Part shown: positions 25,804 to 33,767 of the stretch, one piece after another
Layout: each line of letters begins with the position of its first letter
Numbering within the stretch: position 1 is the stretch's first letter
NCBI RefSeq assembly: GCF_902497855.1
Contig: NZ_CABVHU010000001.1
Coordinates: 62,001-126,000, forward strand
Length of the DNA: 64,000 bases
Direction: 5' to 3'
Source: Pseudomonas fluorescens
Lineage (GTDB): Bacteria > Pseudomonadota > Gammaproteobacteria > Pseudomonadales > Pseudomonadaceae
Notes under the pieces: model-generated
The model's input: only the letters and a program-made list of their open reading frames with translations
Databases searched by the model: none
Told to the model about the DNA's origin: nothing
Translations under genes and position numbers: made by a program

Positions 25804-27516
25804 ATGGAAATGGTGAAAGCGGACCCACTAGTCGCTCATCTCAACGAGCTTTGCGATTTGTATAGCTCAATTTTTCCTGAGGCAATGGTGGGTGTCGCAA
25901 TTTACGATGACAGCTATCGATTAAGGAACTCCGCAGGTCTGATCATGTTTCCTGCTGTGGTGCCATTAAGCCGGCACCCGGTGGAGGACACTCCCGTCAT
26001 GGGAGAGTGCAGTGGTCGCGCTCTGGCAATGGTCAGAATGGCTACAGGGGCGGAACAAGGGGCAATCTACTTCGCGGTGTGTGCGGCAGAGCCGATTTCT
26101 GAAGAGGTTCTTGTCCGGTTATGCAAAATGGGCTCGGGTTTCGTGGCCCGAACGCTTGACCTGCTTGAGCAGGCAAGTGTTTCGCAGCAGCTTTTCCGAG
26201 AGCAGAAAGCAATCATGGACAATATGTCGGATGGCTTGCTGGTTTTGGATCGATTTGGTGTCCTGCGTTACCTTAACGCCCCCGGGGGGCGAATGCTGGG
26301 TGTAGATCCAAAGAAAAACATTGGTCGCGAATTCCGTGAAGTCATCGATTTCGAACCCTTCATCACCCCCATCTTTGCTACCAAAAAAGGTTACGTTGAT
26401 CGCGAACTTCAAATTCGGTCGAGCCGGCTGAATCTTCATATCCTTGATACCGCAGTACCGATTATCGACGAGGAAGGAACAGTCGTTTCCATCGTCAATA
26501 CATTTCACGAGATTGCTCGGGCAAAACGACTTTCTAACCGAATGGCCGGCGACCTGGCTCGTTACCATTTCACCGATATCATCGGACGTTCCTCAAAACT
26601 TACCCAGGCAGTCGCCATCGCAAAGCGGGCAGCCAATTCGGATGCCAACGTTTTACTGTATGGAGAAAGTGGAACGGGTAAGGAAGTGTTTGCGCAGTCG
26701 ATTCACAATGAGAGCAAGCGAGCCGGCTCGTCCTTTGTGGCAGTTAACTGTGCAGCTCTCCCGAGAGACCTGATCGAGAGTGAGCTATTTGGTTACAGTC
26801 CAGGAAGCTTCACAGGGGCGGATAAGGCTGGACGATTGGGCAGGTTTGAACTCGCTGCGGGTGGCACAATTTTTCTCGACGAAATCTCCGAGATGCCACT
26901 TGATGTGCAGGCCAAATTGCTCCGAGTGCTTCAAGAGCGGCAGGTGACACGGATCGGTGGCGCCACAAGCATTGCGCTTGACGTGCGAGTCATCGCTGCC
27001 GCTAACCGTGATTTGACTGAAATGGTTGCTAAGAAGGCATTCCGGGAAGATTTGTTTTACCGACTTAATGTGCTTCGCATTGATCTGCCGTCCCTGAGGG
27101 AGCGGCCTGATGATATCGAGCTGCTTATTGACCAGTGCGTGCAGAGAACGTGTACGTTGCTGCACCGTTCACTCATTGAGCTCGGCCCGGCCGTCATACA
27201 TACGTTGCGCCATTACAGTTGGCCGGGGAACGTCCGGCAGCTCCAGAATGTTATCGAGCGCCTTGTCAATATGACCGATGGAGACCACGTAGCAGAAATG
27301 CCGCATGGCTGGCTAACGGACGAGAGGCCAGACATGTCGGTGCCCCTCGCTTCTGATGCTTCGGAGTCGATCCTCACGCTTGCCGAGAGCGAACGGCGAA
27401 CGATCATTGGTGCGCTTCGGGCGTTTGACAATAACGTCACTCGAACAGCGTCAGCGCTCGGTATAACCCGACCGACCCTCTACAAAAAGCTCAAGCAATA
27501 TAATACCGATGTATAA
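25804..27516 (+). CDS. Sigma-54-dependent transcriptional activator (PAS, AAA+, Fis HTH)
   Basis: A 570-residue enhancer-binding protein. The first 130 residues are a sensor region I do not recognise. A PAS domain lies at about 135-235. The AAA+ domain has Walker A GESGTGKE (287-294), GSFTGA at 334-339 in place of the usual GAFTGA, Walker B GGTIFLDE (353-360) and FREDLFYRLN. A Fis-type helix-turn-helix ends the protein (about 540-566). It lacks a response-regulator receiver domain, so it probably senses a ligand. It follows the transporter operon by 59 bases and is the evident activator of the two sigma-54 promoters at 16952 and 18179. Confidence 0.9.
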   Translation: MEMVKADPLVAHLNELCDLYSSIFPEAMVGVAIYDDSYRLRNSAGLIMFPAVVPLSRHPVEDTPVMGECSGRALAMVRMATGAEQGAIYFAVCAAEPISEEVLVRLCKMGSGFVARTLDLLEQASVSQQLFREQKAIMDNMSDGLLVLDRFGVLRYLNAPGGRMLGVDPKKNIGREFREVIDFEPFITPIFATKKGYVDRELQIRSSRLNLHILDTAVPIIDEEGTVVSIVNTFHEIARAKRLSNRMAGDLARYHFTDIIGRSSKLTQAVAIAKRAANSDANVLLYGESGTGKEVFAQSIHNESKRAGSSFVAVNCAALPRDLIESELFGYSPGSFTGADKAGRLGRFELAAGGTIFLDEISEMPLDVQAKLLRVLQERQVTRIGGATSIALDVRVIAAANRDLTEMVAKKAFREDLFYRLNVLRIDLPSLRERPDDIELLIDQCVQRTCTLLHRSLIELGPAVIHTLRHYSWPGNVRQLQNVIERLVNMTDGDHVAEMPHGWLTDERPDMSVPLASDASESILTLAESERRTIIGALRAFDNNVTRTASALGITRPTLYKKLKQYNTDV

Positions 27517-27606
27517 ATGTCAGCGAGGTTGCTCAAGGGGCGCGCTCATCGAAATGCCCGGAAGAAGTTCGATAGCTGCTGATTACCTCTTCAACGAGAC
27601 TAACCA

Positions 27607-27882
27607 ATGAACGAGCAACTCCCACCTTATGGCGTTGCACCACTTGCACAGTCGGATAAAGATTGAGGGCAGTCTAGAAATACTTCCTCAAGTCGAGAAG
27701 CTCACCAGTTCTGGCATCCCCGTTATGGCTCATATGGGCTTTACACCTCAACTGGAACATCAGCTTGGAGGCTACCGCGTCCAAGGTCGGGGCGAGGCGT
27801 TCGATACTTCGCGATGCAGCGAGGGAATTTGCACAGGAAGTAGAGTCGAGTACCTTTCCCGGCCCAGAGCATACCTTCTAGT
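27607..27882 (+). pseudogene. panB: panB (ketopantoate hydroxymethyltransferase) relic
   Basis: Three collinear pieces of a PanB-like protein survive: a start (MNEQLPPYGVAPLAQSDK, 27607 on), a central part with IKIEGSLEILPQVEKL, GIPVMAHMGFTPQ and GGYRVQGRGE in a second frame, and the C-terminal tail ILRDAAREFAQEV...TFPGPEHTF ending at a TAG (27880-27882) in another frame. About three quarters of the usual 265 residues or so are missing through internal deletions. The gene cannot work. Another panB copy elsewhere would be expected. The assignment is by motif memory. Confidence 0.6.
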
Positions 27883-27983
27883 AAAACAGCGCCTGCGCAA
27901 TCATTGTGCGGGCCATTTTCGAGATGTAATAACAGCTGCTTTCATCAGCAGGGAGATTCCCGTTTTACGCCATCAATACAGGG

Positions 27984-28023
27984 CCAGAAAAAACGCAGGG
28001 ACTCAGGTCCATGCGTTTTCTGG
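27984..28023 (-). terminator. Hairpin downstream of the cupin gene
   Basis: CCAGAAAAAACGC (27984-27996) pairs with GCGTTTTCTGG (28013-28023), with a loop of about 16 bases. It stands about 20 bases after the stop of the minus-strand cupin gene, and the descending strand carries T runs. Besides the panB relic and this hairpin, the stretch 27517-28044 shows nothing else. Confidence 0.5.
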
Positions 28024-28044
28024 TTCGGTAATGATGCGAGCGTG

Positions 28045-28857
28045 TCACTCGAAGTAGATGGTTTTGGCCGAATCGTACGCCGGTGCATCGAAGCTGATGA
28101 ACAGCGCCGATTGCTGACCTTCGACGTAATACTTGTGTGGGACATTCTGCGGGATGGAAACGTAATCGCCTGTCTTGAGGATTCGATCTTCAGTCGGCGT
28201 GACAACCCGCGCGCTACCACTGAGGAGGATCAGTGAGTGATCGGCATCCGGGTGACTGTGGTTTTTCAACTCGGAGAACATCTCCACCAGATTCACTCGC
28301 TTGTCCGGTGTCTTTATCAGTGTCCAGCCGCGGTCACTGGGGTCGTTCCAGCCGGTGGGGCTGGCCATCACTGATTGCTGTTTCTTGACGACGGGAGGGG
28401 AGGCTGTGGTGGGCGTGGAGAAATCAACGGCGGAGGCCTTCGTCATGTCGATGACAGGGACATCAAAGCCCAGTAGAAGGGGTTTCTCCTGATCCAGCGG
28501 CGTCATCTGGTAGGCCTGTCCGGCAGGGATCGCAACATAATCACCGGCATTCAGGAAAACCTCACTGTCGGTGAAATGGAACAGCACCTTGCCTTGCAAA
28601 ACGATCAGCGTGCGCTCACCGGAATCGTGCCTGACGACGGGGGTTTGCATGTCGAGCCGGACCAGGGTGGTGTGCGATAAAGCGGTTTTATGCATTTCCC
28701 AGATTTGCTGGCCGAGCACGGTTTCGTTCGCCGGGCCCTTCATCAAATCATCACGTTCAACCAGCAGCAATTTATCGCTGGCAAAGACCGGGGTTGAAAG
28801 CAGCAGCACCCCGCAGATCAACCGCAACCGCCGTGCAACAGGATCAAGAAAGACCAT
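28045..28857 (-). CDS. Periplasmic bicupin protein
   Basis: About 270 residues from the ATG at 28857 (AGAGG upstream, 7-base spacing; an in-frame GTG at 28866 abuts that site). A signal peptide ends TPVFASDK. Two cupin domains follow: one around RHDSGERTLIVLQGKVLFHF...GDYVAIPAG, one around SHPDADHSLILLSGSARVV...GDYVSIPQNVPHKYY. The second keeps the histidines and acidic residue of a metal site (HPDADHS and PHK), while the first has only RHDSGE. The reaction is unknown. It shares an operon with the lyase gene 13 bases upstream. Confidence 0.75.
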   Translation of the reverse strand: MVFLDPVARRLRLICGVLLLSTPVFASDKLLLVERDDLMKGPANETVLGQQIWEMHKTALSHTTLVRLDMQTPVVRHDSGERTLIVLQGKVLFHFTDSEVFLNAGDYVAIPAGQAYQMTPLDQEKPLLLGFDVPVIDMTKASAVDFSTPTTASPPVVKKQQSVMASPTGWNDPSDRGWTLIKTPDKRVNLVEMFSELKNHSHPDADHSLILLSGSARVVTPTEDRILKTGDYVSIPQNVPHKYYVEGQQSALFISFDAPAYDSAKTIYFE

Positions 28858-28870
28858 TTTTTTCACCTCT

Positions 28871-29824
28871 TCATTGGATGATGTCGCTTGGGGAAACAGT
28901 GGAGTGCAAAAGTGGATTCATTCCGCAGCGCAGGACACGGCTGTGCAGTTCGCGGCCTAGCGCGGCTTCGCATTCGGCAGCGACATCCAACAGGCGGTCC
29001 AGGTCGATGCCAGTGCTTACTCCCATGGATTCCAGCAGGTTGATCCAGTCCTCGGTACTGACGTTGCCGGTGTGCCCGCCACCGTACTTGACCTTGGTCG
29101 GATGGCCGCCAACACCGCCGAAGGCACAGTCGTAATGCGTGACGCCGACTTCCAGAGCTGCGACGTAATTCACCAGTCCGGTCGCGCGGGTATCGTGAAA
29201 ATGAGCGATCGGAGTGATCTCGGGAAACGACGCCAGCACGGCGCCGAACAAGCGCTTGACGCTCTGCGGTGTCGCGACGCCGGTGGTATCGCCAAGGGTG
29301 ACGAATTTCACGCCGCGTTTGGCAAACTGCTCAACATCCGCCAATACACTGGCTTCGCTGACGCGTCCTTCAAACGGACATCCAAAAGCGACGGAAACCG
29401 TACCGATCAAGCGAAACTGGTTGAGGGCCTTGTCGGCCATCTGCTCAATGTTCAGCCATTGATCTGCTCGGCTGCGCTTGAGGTTTCTGCGCGAATGGGA
29501 CTCAGAGGCGGACACCAGCAGGCTGATTTCATTGGCCCCGTGACCGGCATCGAGATCGGTGACAGCTCGCTCCACTGCTCGCACGTTGGCGCAGGTCGCT
29601 TTATAGAACACGCCGGCACGACGCTGCAGAACCGCCAACAGAGCACTGGCGTCGGCAAATTGCGGAATCACGGCAGGGTTGGAGTAAGAAGTCGCCTCGA
29701 TCCTTTGAAAGCCGATGTCAGCAAAACGCTCCACCAACCTGCGTTTGATATGTGTAGGCAGATAGTCCGGTTCGTGCTGCAGACCGTCGCGGGCAAAGCA
29801 TTCACACAGAATGACGTCTCTCAT
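28871..29824 (-). CDS. HMG-CoA lyase-like protein (DRE-TIM metallolyase) lacking the usual cysteine
   Basis: A 317-residue TIM-barrel protein. Asp13 in ARDGLQ, His208 and His210 in HFHDTRATG, and Asn254 in TGNVSTED match the divalent metal ligands of hydroxymethylglutaryl-CoA lyase; AFGCPFEG and LGDTTGVATP are further family motifs. The loop GGVGGHP has His241 where HMG-CoA lyase has its reactive cysteine. It therefore probably cleaves another 3-hydroxy-acyl compound. It is divergent from an aldehyde dehydrogenase, with two operator elements between them. AGAGG precedes the ATG. Confidence 0.82.
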   Translation of the reverse strand: MRDVILCECFARDGLQHEPDYLPTHIKRRLVERFADIGFQRIEATSYSNPAVIPQFADASALLAVLQRRAGVFYKATCANVRAVERAVTDLDAGHGANEISLLVSASESHSRRNLKRSRADQWLNIEQMADKALNQFRLIGTVSVAFGCPFEGRVSEASVLADVEQFAKRGVKFVTLGDTTGVATPQSVKRLFGAVLASFPEITPIAHFHDTRATGLVNYVAALEVGVTHYDCAFGGVGGHPTKVKYGGGHTGNVSTEDWINLLESMGVSTGIDLDRLLDVAAECEAALGRELHSRVLRCGMNPLLHSTVSPSDIIQ

Positions 29825-29853
29825 TGGGACCTCTGAGCTGAAAACGAAACATG

Positions 29854-29901
29854 GTTGACATGGTGAACTAAATTTACGAGCATATGGTTAACAGTGTCAA
29901 C
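29854..29901. promoter_or_regulatory. Two perfect GTTNACNNNGTNAAC operators between lyase and aldehyde dehydrogenase genes
   Basis: GTTGACATGGTGAAC (29854-29868) and GTTAACAGTGTCAAC (29887-29901) each match GTTNACNNNGTNAAC exactly, with starts 33 bases apart (three helical turns). Two one-mismatch copies, 21 bases apart, lie upstream of the aminotransferase at 12602-12637. A regulator of the GntR or a similar class could bind; none is encoded next to either locus. Confidence 0.75.
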
Positions 29902-29988
29902 CTGTTGCTGTGGGTTCCGTTACCGCTCACGCATTGCAGCTACCAGTGCAACCACCTGCGTCCAACGCTAATTTCCGAGGAGTGATCC

Positions 29989-31422
29989 ATGTACACCGAC
30001 CTGTTGTTTTACATCGACGGCCAATGGACTGCCGGCAGTTCTGGCAACACTGCGGCTGTAATCAATCCTTCGACGGGGAAGACGATTGGGCAATTGCCAT
30101 TGGCATCAAATGAGGATCTGGATGCCGCATTGGCAGCGGCTGCCAGCGGATTTGAAACATGGTCCGCGACGTCTGCCTACGACCGTTCGGGCATCTTGCG
30201 TCGAGTAGCTTCGCTGGTACGTGATCGCCATGCGCTGATGGCCGAGTGCATGACATTGGACCAGGGCAAGCCGCTGGCAGAGTCGACCATGGAAGCCAAA
30301 AGCGCAGCGGACCACATTGAGTGGTATGCAGAGGAAGGCCGGCGTGCCTATGGTCGCATCGTGCCTTCACGTAATGCGGCGGTACGCCAATTGGTGGTGC
30401 GCGAGCCTGTCGGTCCGGTGGCCGCCTTCACCCCGTGGAATTTCCCGATCAATCAGGCGGTGCGCAAGATAGCGGGGGCCCTGGCTGCGGGTTGCAGCAT
30501 CATCATCAAGGCGCCGGAGGAAGCCCCAGGCGCCGTGATCGAACTGGTACGCTGTTTCCACGATGCTGGTGTACCCAAGGGCGTATTGAACCTTGTGTTC
30601 GGTAACCCTGCGCACGTCTCCGATTATCTGATCAGGTCCCCGATTATCCGTAAGGTGTCCTTCACCGGATCGACTGCCATAGGCCGACAGCTCGGTGCCC
30701 TGGCCGCGACACACTTGAAATTGACGACGATGGAATTGGGCGGACATGCGCCGTTTATCGTGTGTGAGGATGCCGATATTGAGGCCGCTGCCACTTTGGC
30801 TTGCACCCTGAAGTTTCGCAACGCCGGGCAGGTATGTGCCGCGCCCTCGCGTTTCTACGTGCATGAAGCAGTATTCGCCCCTTTCTCCCAAAGATTTACT
30901 GAGTTAGCAGAGCAGCTCAAGGTAGGCGACGGCTTCGATCCAACCAGTCAGATGGGGCCGCTGGCCAACGCTCGGCGTTTGATGATGGTTCAGGAGTTGC
31001 TTGCTGATGCCAGGGACCTAGGGGCGAAAATACTGACTGGAGGGAAGCGCATTGGTGACAAGGGTCATTTTTTCGAACCGACATTATTGGCCGATGTACC
31101 GCAACAGGCACGACTCCTCAGCGAGGAGCCTTTTGGTCCGGTGGCACCGTTACTGCGCTTCAACGACCTGGATAGCGTCATTGCCCAAGCTAACAGCCTG
31201 GAGTATGGGCTGGCAGCGTTCGGTTTCACCAAATCGTTGAAAACGGCGACCGAGTTGGGTAATCGCTTACAGGCGGGAATGGTCTCGATCAACCACTTTG
31301 GCCTGGCCCTGCCGGAAACTCCGTTTGGTGGAATCAGGGCCAGTGGTCATGGAAGTGAAGGCGGAACGGAAGGCCTTGAGGCTTACTTGACGACGAAGTT
31401 CATCAGTCAGATAGGCATTTGA
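29989..31422 (+). CDS. NAD(P)-dependent aldehyde dehydrogenase (succinate-semialdehyde dehydrogenase-like)
   Basis: A 477-residue ALDH-superfamily enzyme: Asn151 in TPWNFPIN, Lys174 in IIKAPEE, Glu249 in TMELGGHAPF and catalytic Cys283 in NAGQVCAAPSRF. The sequence type is GabD-like. It oxidises an aldehyde to an acid, perhaps the product of the omega-aminotransferase at 11 kb, with which it shares operator elements. GAGGAG precedes the ATG. An intrinsic terminator follows. Confidence 0.9.
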   Translation: MYTDLLFYIDGQWTAGSSGNTAAVINPSTGKTIGQLPLASNEDLDAALAAAASGFETWSATSAYDRSGILRRVASLVRDRHALMAECMTLDQGKPLAESTMEAKSAADHIEWYAEEGRRAYGRIVPSRNAAVRQLVVREPVGPVAAFTPWNFPINQAVRKIAGALAAGCSIIIKAPEEAPGAVIELVRCFHDAGVPKGVLNLVFGNPAHVSDYLIRSPIIRKVSFTGSTAIGRQLGALAATHLKLTTMELGGHAPFIVCEDADIEAAATLACTLKFRNAGQVCAAPSRFYVHEAVFAPFSQRFTELAEQLKVGDGFDPTSQMGPLANARRLMMVQELLADARDLGAKILTGGKRIGDKGHFFEPTLLADVPQQARLLSEEPFGPVAPLLRFNDLDSVIAQANSLEYGLAAFGFTKSLKTATELGNRLQAGMVSINHFGLALPETPFGGIRASGHGSEGGTEGLEAYLTTKFISQIGI

Positions 31423-31432
31423 AGTAAGACAG

Positions 31433-31477
31433 CCCAAGACCACTCAGTCCACGAAAGCTGGGTGGTTTTGGGTTTTT
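31433..31477 (+). terminator. Intrinsic terminator of the aldehyde dehydrogenase gene
   Basis: CCCAAGACCAC (31433-31443) pairs with GTGGTTTTGGG (31462-31472), with one G-U pair, and is followed by five T. It begins 11 bases after the stop codon. Confidence 0.8.
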
Positions 31478-31727
31478 AAATCCTTCATGGGTGTTACTTG
31501 TTGATACGACGGTGTAGCGCTGAGATGAATATGGGGCAAGGAGTTACATTTTGCCTCTGAAAGCCTTCGGTCCAGCTCAGCGGAAAACAAGATATGGTGC
31601 CGGAGCTATCGGAATAGAAGTGTTTATGATGGGTGGCCCACCACTTGCAGTGATTAATGTTTTTTTTGTGGCGGCTGCGATTTGTTGGTAGGTAAAAAAA
31701 GCGCCTTTTTCAGTTTTTCTATAAATG
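31478..31727. other. Non-coding stretch, nothing recognised
   Basis: About 250 bases between the aldehyde dehydrogenase terminator and the first direct repeat. It is A/T-richer than the flanks and holds short A and T runs. I see no convincing reading frame, operator or RNA gene. Confidence 0.5.
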
Positions 31728-31893
31728 GTTGTCGCATTCAAGAAATGTAGACTTCAATCCTCTCGCTATTATGTGGCAACTCGCTTGTCATCGATGATGT
31801 TAAGCCAGATTTTACATTAGTCTTAATTGGCGTCGTTTGTTCGAAGTGACTTTTAGTCTGTTTCTACGGCAGACTCATGCCGCTGTTTTTTCC
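31728..31893 (+). repeat. Diverged direct repeat, copy 1 (upstream of amidohydrolase gene)
   Basis: About 166 bases that align along their length with 33579-33747. Shared blocks include GTTGTCGCATT, AAGAAATGT, TCTCGCTAT, TTCGAAGTGACT and ACTCATGC followed by GCTGTTTTTT. Copy 2 runs straight into the start of the ArgT-type gene, so this looks like a duplicated promoter/leader region. Here it ends about 100 bases before the ATG at 31991. Confidence 0.75.
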
Positions 31894-31990
31894 CAGTCTG
31901 ATATCTGGACAGGCCGTTGCAAAGTACGCCATTGAGCAAGAACTCCCAATAAGAAAGATGAAAAGGTGGACTTGAGTATGGAGCATAATC

Positions 31991-33241
31991 ATGGTGCTTA
32001 TTAATCCCAGCAGACTACTCGCAGATCTGAGACAGTTACGAAGTTTTGGGGCCGTCGGACCTGGTGTGGTTCGACTGTCGCTTTCTGCGGTAGACATGGA
32101 ATCGCGCAACTGGCTTGCCAGTCGGATGGCAGACGCAGGTCTGGAGCCGGTGATAGATGGCGTTGGAACAGTCTTTGGGCGGTCGAAAAAAAGTGGCCCA
32201 GCGCTGTTGATCGGCTCGCATACGGATACACAGCCCACGGGCGGATGGCTAGATGGCGCATTAGGCGTAATCTACGGCCTTGAAATTGCTCGGGCCTTAG
32301 CGGAAAACGCAGATACGGCCCACTTGGCGATCGATGTTGCATCATGGATCGATGAGGAGGGAACGTTCTCAGCGCTTCTCGGAAGCCGCAGTTTTGTAGG
32401 CGATCCCGTAGAGGAGTCAATCGCTACTGCGACCAACCAGCAAGGCGTCCGCTTGTGTGACGCGTTGCAAGCGGCTGGTCTTGTTGATCGCCCCAGGGTT
32501 CGGCTTGATAGAAACAGGCATGTTGTATGTCTGGAACCTCACATTGAACAGGGGGGGCGGCTTGAGGCGGAAGGGAAGTCTATAGGCGTCGTTACCACAA
32601 TAGTCGGTATACGCGAGTTTCGGGTCAGATTCGCCGGGCAGCGGAATCATGCAGGCACCACGCCCATGTCCATGAGGCAAGATGCCGGTGCAGCGCTTGT
32701 CGCTTTCATTGCAACGCTCGACGAAGCGTTTGTGCAAATCGCCGACGATGACACGGTGTGGACGGTTGGTCGCATTGATCTCGATCCCGGTTCGCTCAGT
32801 GTTGTTCCGGGACAGGCCGACATGTATTTGCAAATCCGCGATGCTAAAGCTGCTCGCCTGATGGCGCTTGAAGCGAAGCTGGCCCAGCTTGTTGAAGATT
32901 TCAACCTGAGCAACAAGGTGCGAGCGGAGTACGCAATGTGCGATGAGCCCAGTGACCCAGTCACCATGAACGAATCGCTACAGGGGCACATCGCGAAGGC
33001 GGCTGAGGGCGTGGTTCCTGGCCAATGGATAAGTATGCCAAGCGGAGCGGGACACGACGCTCAGCTTGTCGCTAAACACATCCCGACGGCGATGCTGTTC
33101 GTGCCAAGCATTGGCGGTGTCAGTCATGACTTCATTGAGGACACCTCCGATGAACACATTGTTGCGGGATGTGAGGTCGCCGCTGCTGCTGCAGTCAGCA
33201 TTCTGCTTGAGAAGTGGGAAAGTTGGGCAGGGGAACTATAA
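31991..33241 (+). CDS. Zn-dependent amidohydrolase (allantoate amidohydrolase / N-carbamoyl-L-amino acid hydrolase family)
   Basis: A 416-residue M20-type metallohydrolase. LIGSHTDTQPTGGWLDGALGV holds the first metal ligands (HTD and the DG pair), DEEGTFSALLGSRSFVG the Glu-Glu site, EPHIEQGGRLE a further histidine, and PSGAGHDAQLV and GGVSHDFIE the C-terminal ones. The dimer-interface motif RQRNHAGTTPMS-like RFAGQRNHAGTTPM is present. Such enzymes release ammonia or carbamate from ureido or carbamoyl amino acids. The gene lies alone between the two direct repeats. GGAG precedes the ATG. Confidence 0.88.
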   Translation: MVLINPSRLLADLRQLRSFGAVGPGVVRLSLSAVDMESRNWLASRMADAGLEPVIDGVGTVFGRSKKSGPALLIGSHTDTQPTGGWLDGALGVIYGLEIARALAENADTAHLAIDVASWIDEEGTFSALLGSRSFVGDPVEESIATATNQQGVRLCDALQAAGLVDRPRVRLDRNRHVVCLEPHIEQGGRLEAEGKSIGVVTTIVGIREFRVRFAGQRNHAGTTPMSMRQDAGAALVAFIATLDEAFVQIADDDTVWTVGRIDLDPGSLSVVPGQADMYLQIRDAKAARLMALEAKLAQLVEDFNLSNKVRAEYAMCDEPSDPVTMNESLQGHIAKAAEGVVPGQWISMPSGAGHDAQLVAKHIPTAMLFVPSIGGVSHDFIEDTSDEHIVAGCEVAAAAAVSILLEKWESWAGEL

Positions 33242-33578
33242 GCATCCGTATCATTGCGCCTGATGAGATCATCGAAGCCCCACCCACGGTTCTTCGAGAG
33301 CTGAGTGTGGGGCTGGCCGAAAATTACTAAATGTATGTTCCCTGCCGCCCGGCGAATAATGATGATATTGACGTGAAAACTGGCGTCCATGGGTTTACAT
33401 AGTAAGGGGCTCCCCATGGTTCAAGTTAAACGTCGAGCGCAACCGCAGCCAAGGACGGTTCATCGGTTTGTTTGATTCACAAAACGATGAGACGGTGGTG
33501 CTGTTGAATGACGAGTCTTGATTCTCAGATATTTAAACTTTATTGAAATCTAAACACCTTTCAGTATTTTAGTAAGTT
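33242..33578. other. Gap with a hairpin and a short coding-like remnant
   Basis: AGCCCCAC (33276-33283) and GTGGGGCT (33307-33314) can form an 8-bp stem downstream of the amidohydrolase gene, a possible terminator without T run. A frame ending at the TGA 33519-33521 reads GRFIGLFDSQNDETVVLLNDES and resembles the tail of some gene, but I cannot name it. No full gene is present. Confidence 0.4.
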
Positions 33579-33747
33579 GTTGTCGCATTAAAGAAATGTC
33601 GATTTCAGGTTTCTCGCTATCGGGCAGATCACTCGCTTGTTATTGCTGAGGTTGAGCCCGGTTTAATATGGGTATTGAGTGGCGCCGATTATTCGAAGTG
33701 ACTATTAGTTTGTTTCGATGGCTAACTCATGCTGCTGTTTTTTTTCC
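33579..33747 (+). repeat. Diverged direct repeat, copy 2 (leader of the ArgT-type gene)
   Basis: The partner of 31728-31893, lying about 1.85 kb away in the same orientation. It reads into the ribosome site GGAG and ATG at 33768 of the amino acid-binding protein gene, so this is probably the original location and copy 1 the duplicate. By eye about three quarters of the bases agree, with small insertions and deletions. Confidence 0.75.
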
Positions 33748-33767
33748 GACACCGATGGAGTCTCAAG

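Noticed and set aside
31741..31830. Possible sigma-54 promoter TGGCAACTCGCTTGT upstream of the amidohydrolase
   Set aside because: The -12 GC is GT, and the related copy at 33.6 kb lacks the -24 GG pattern, so the match looks accidental.
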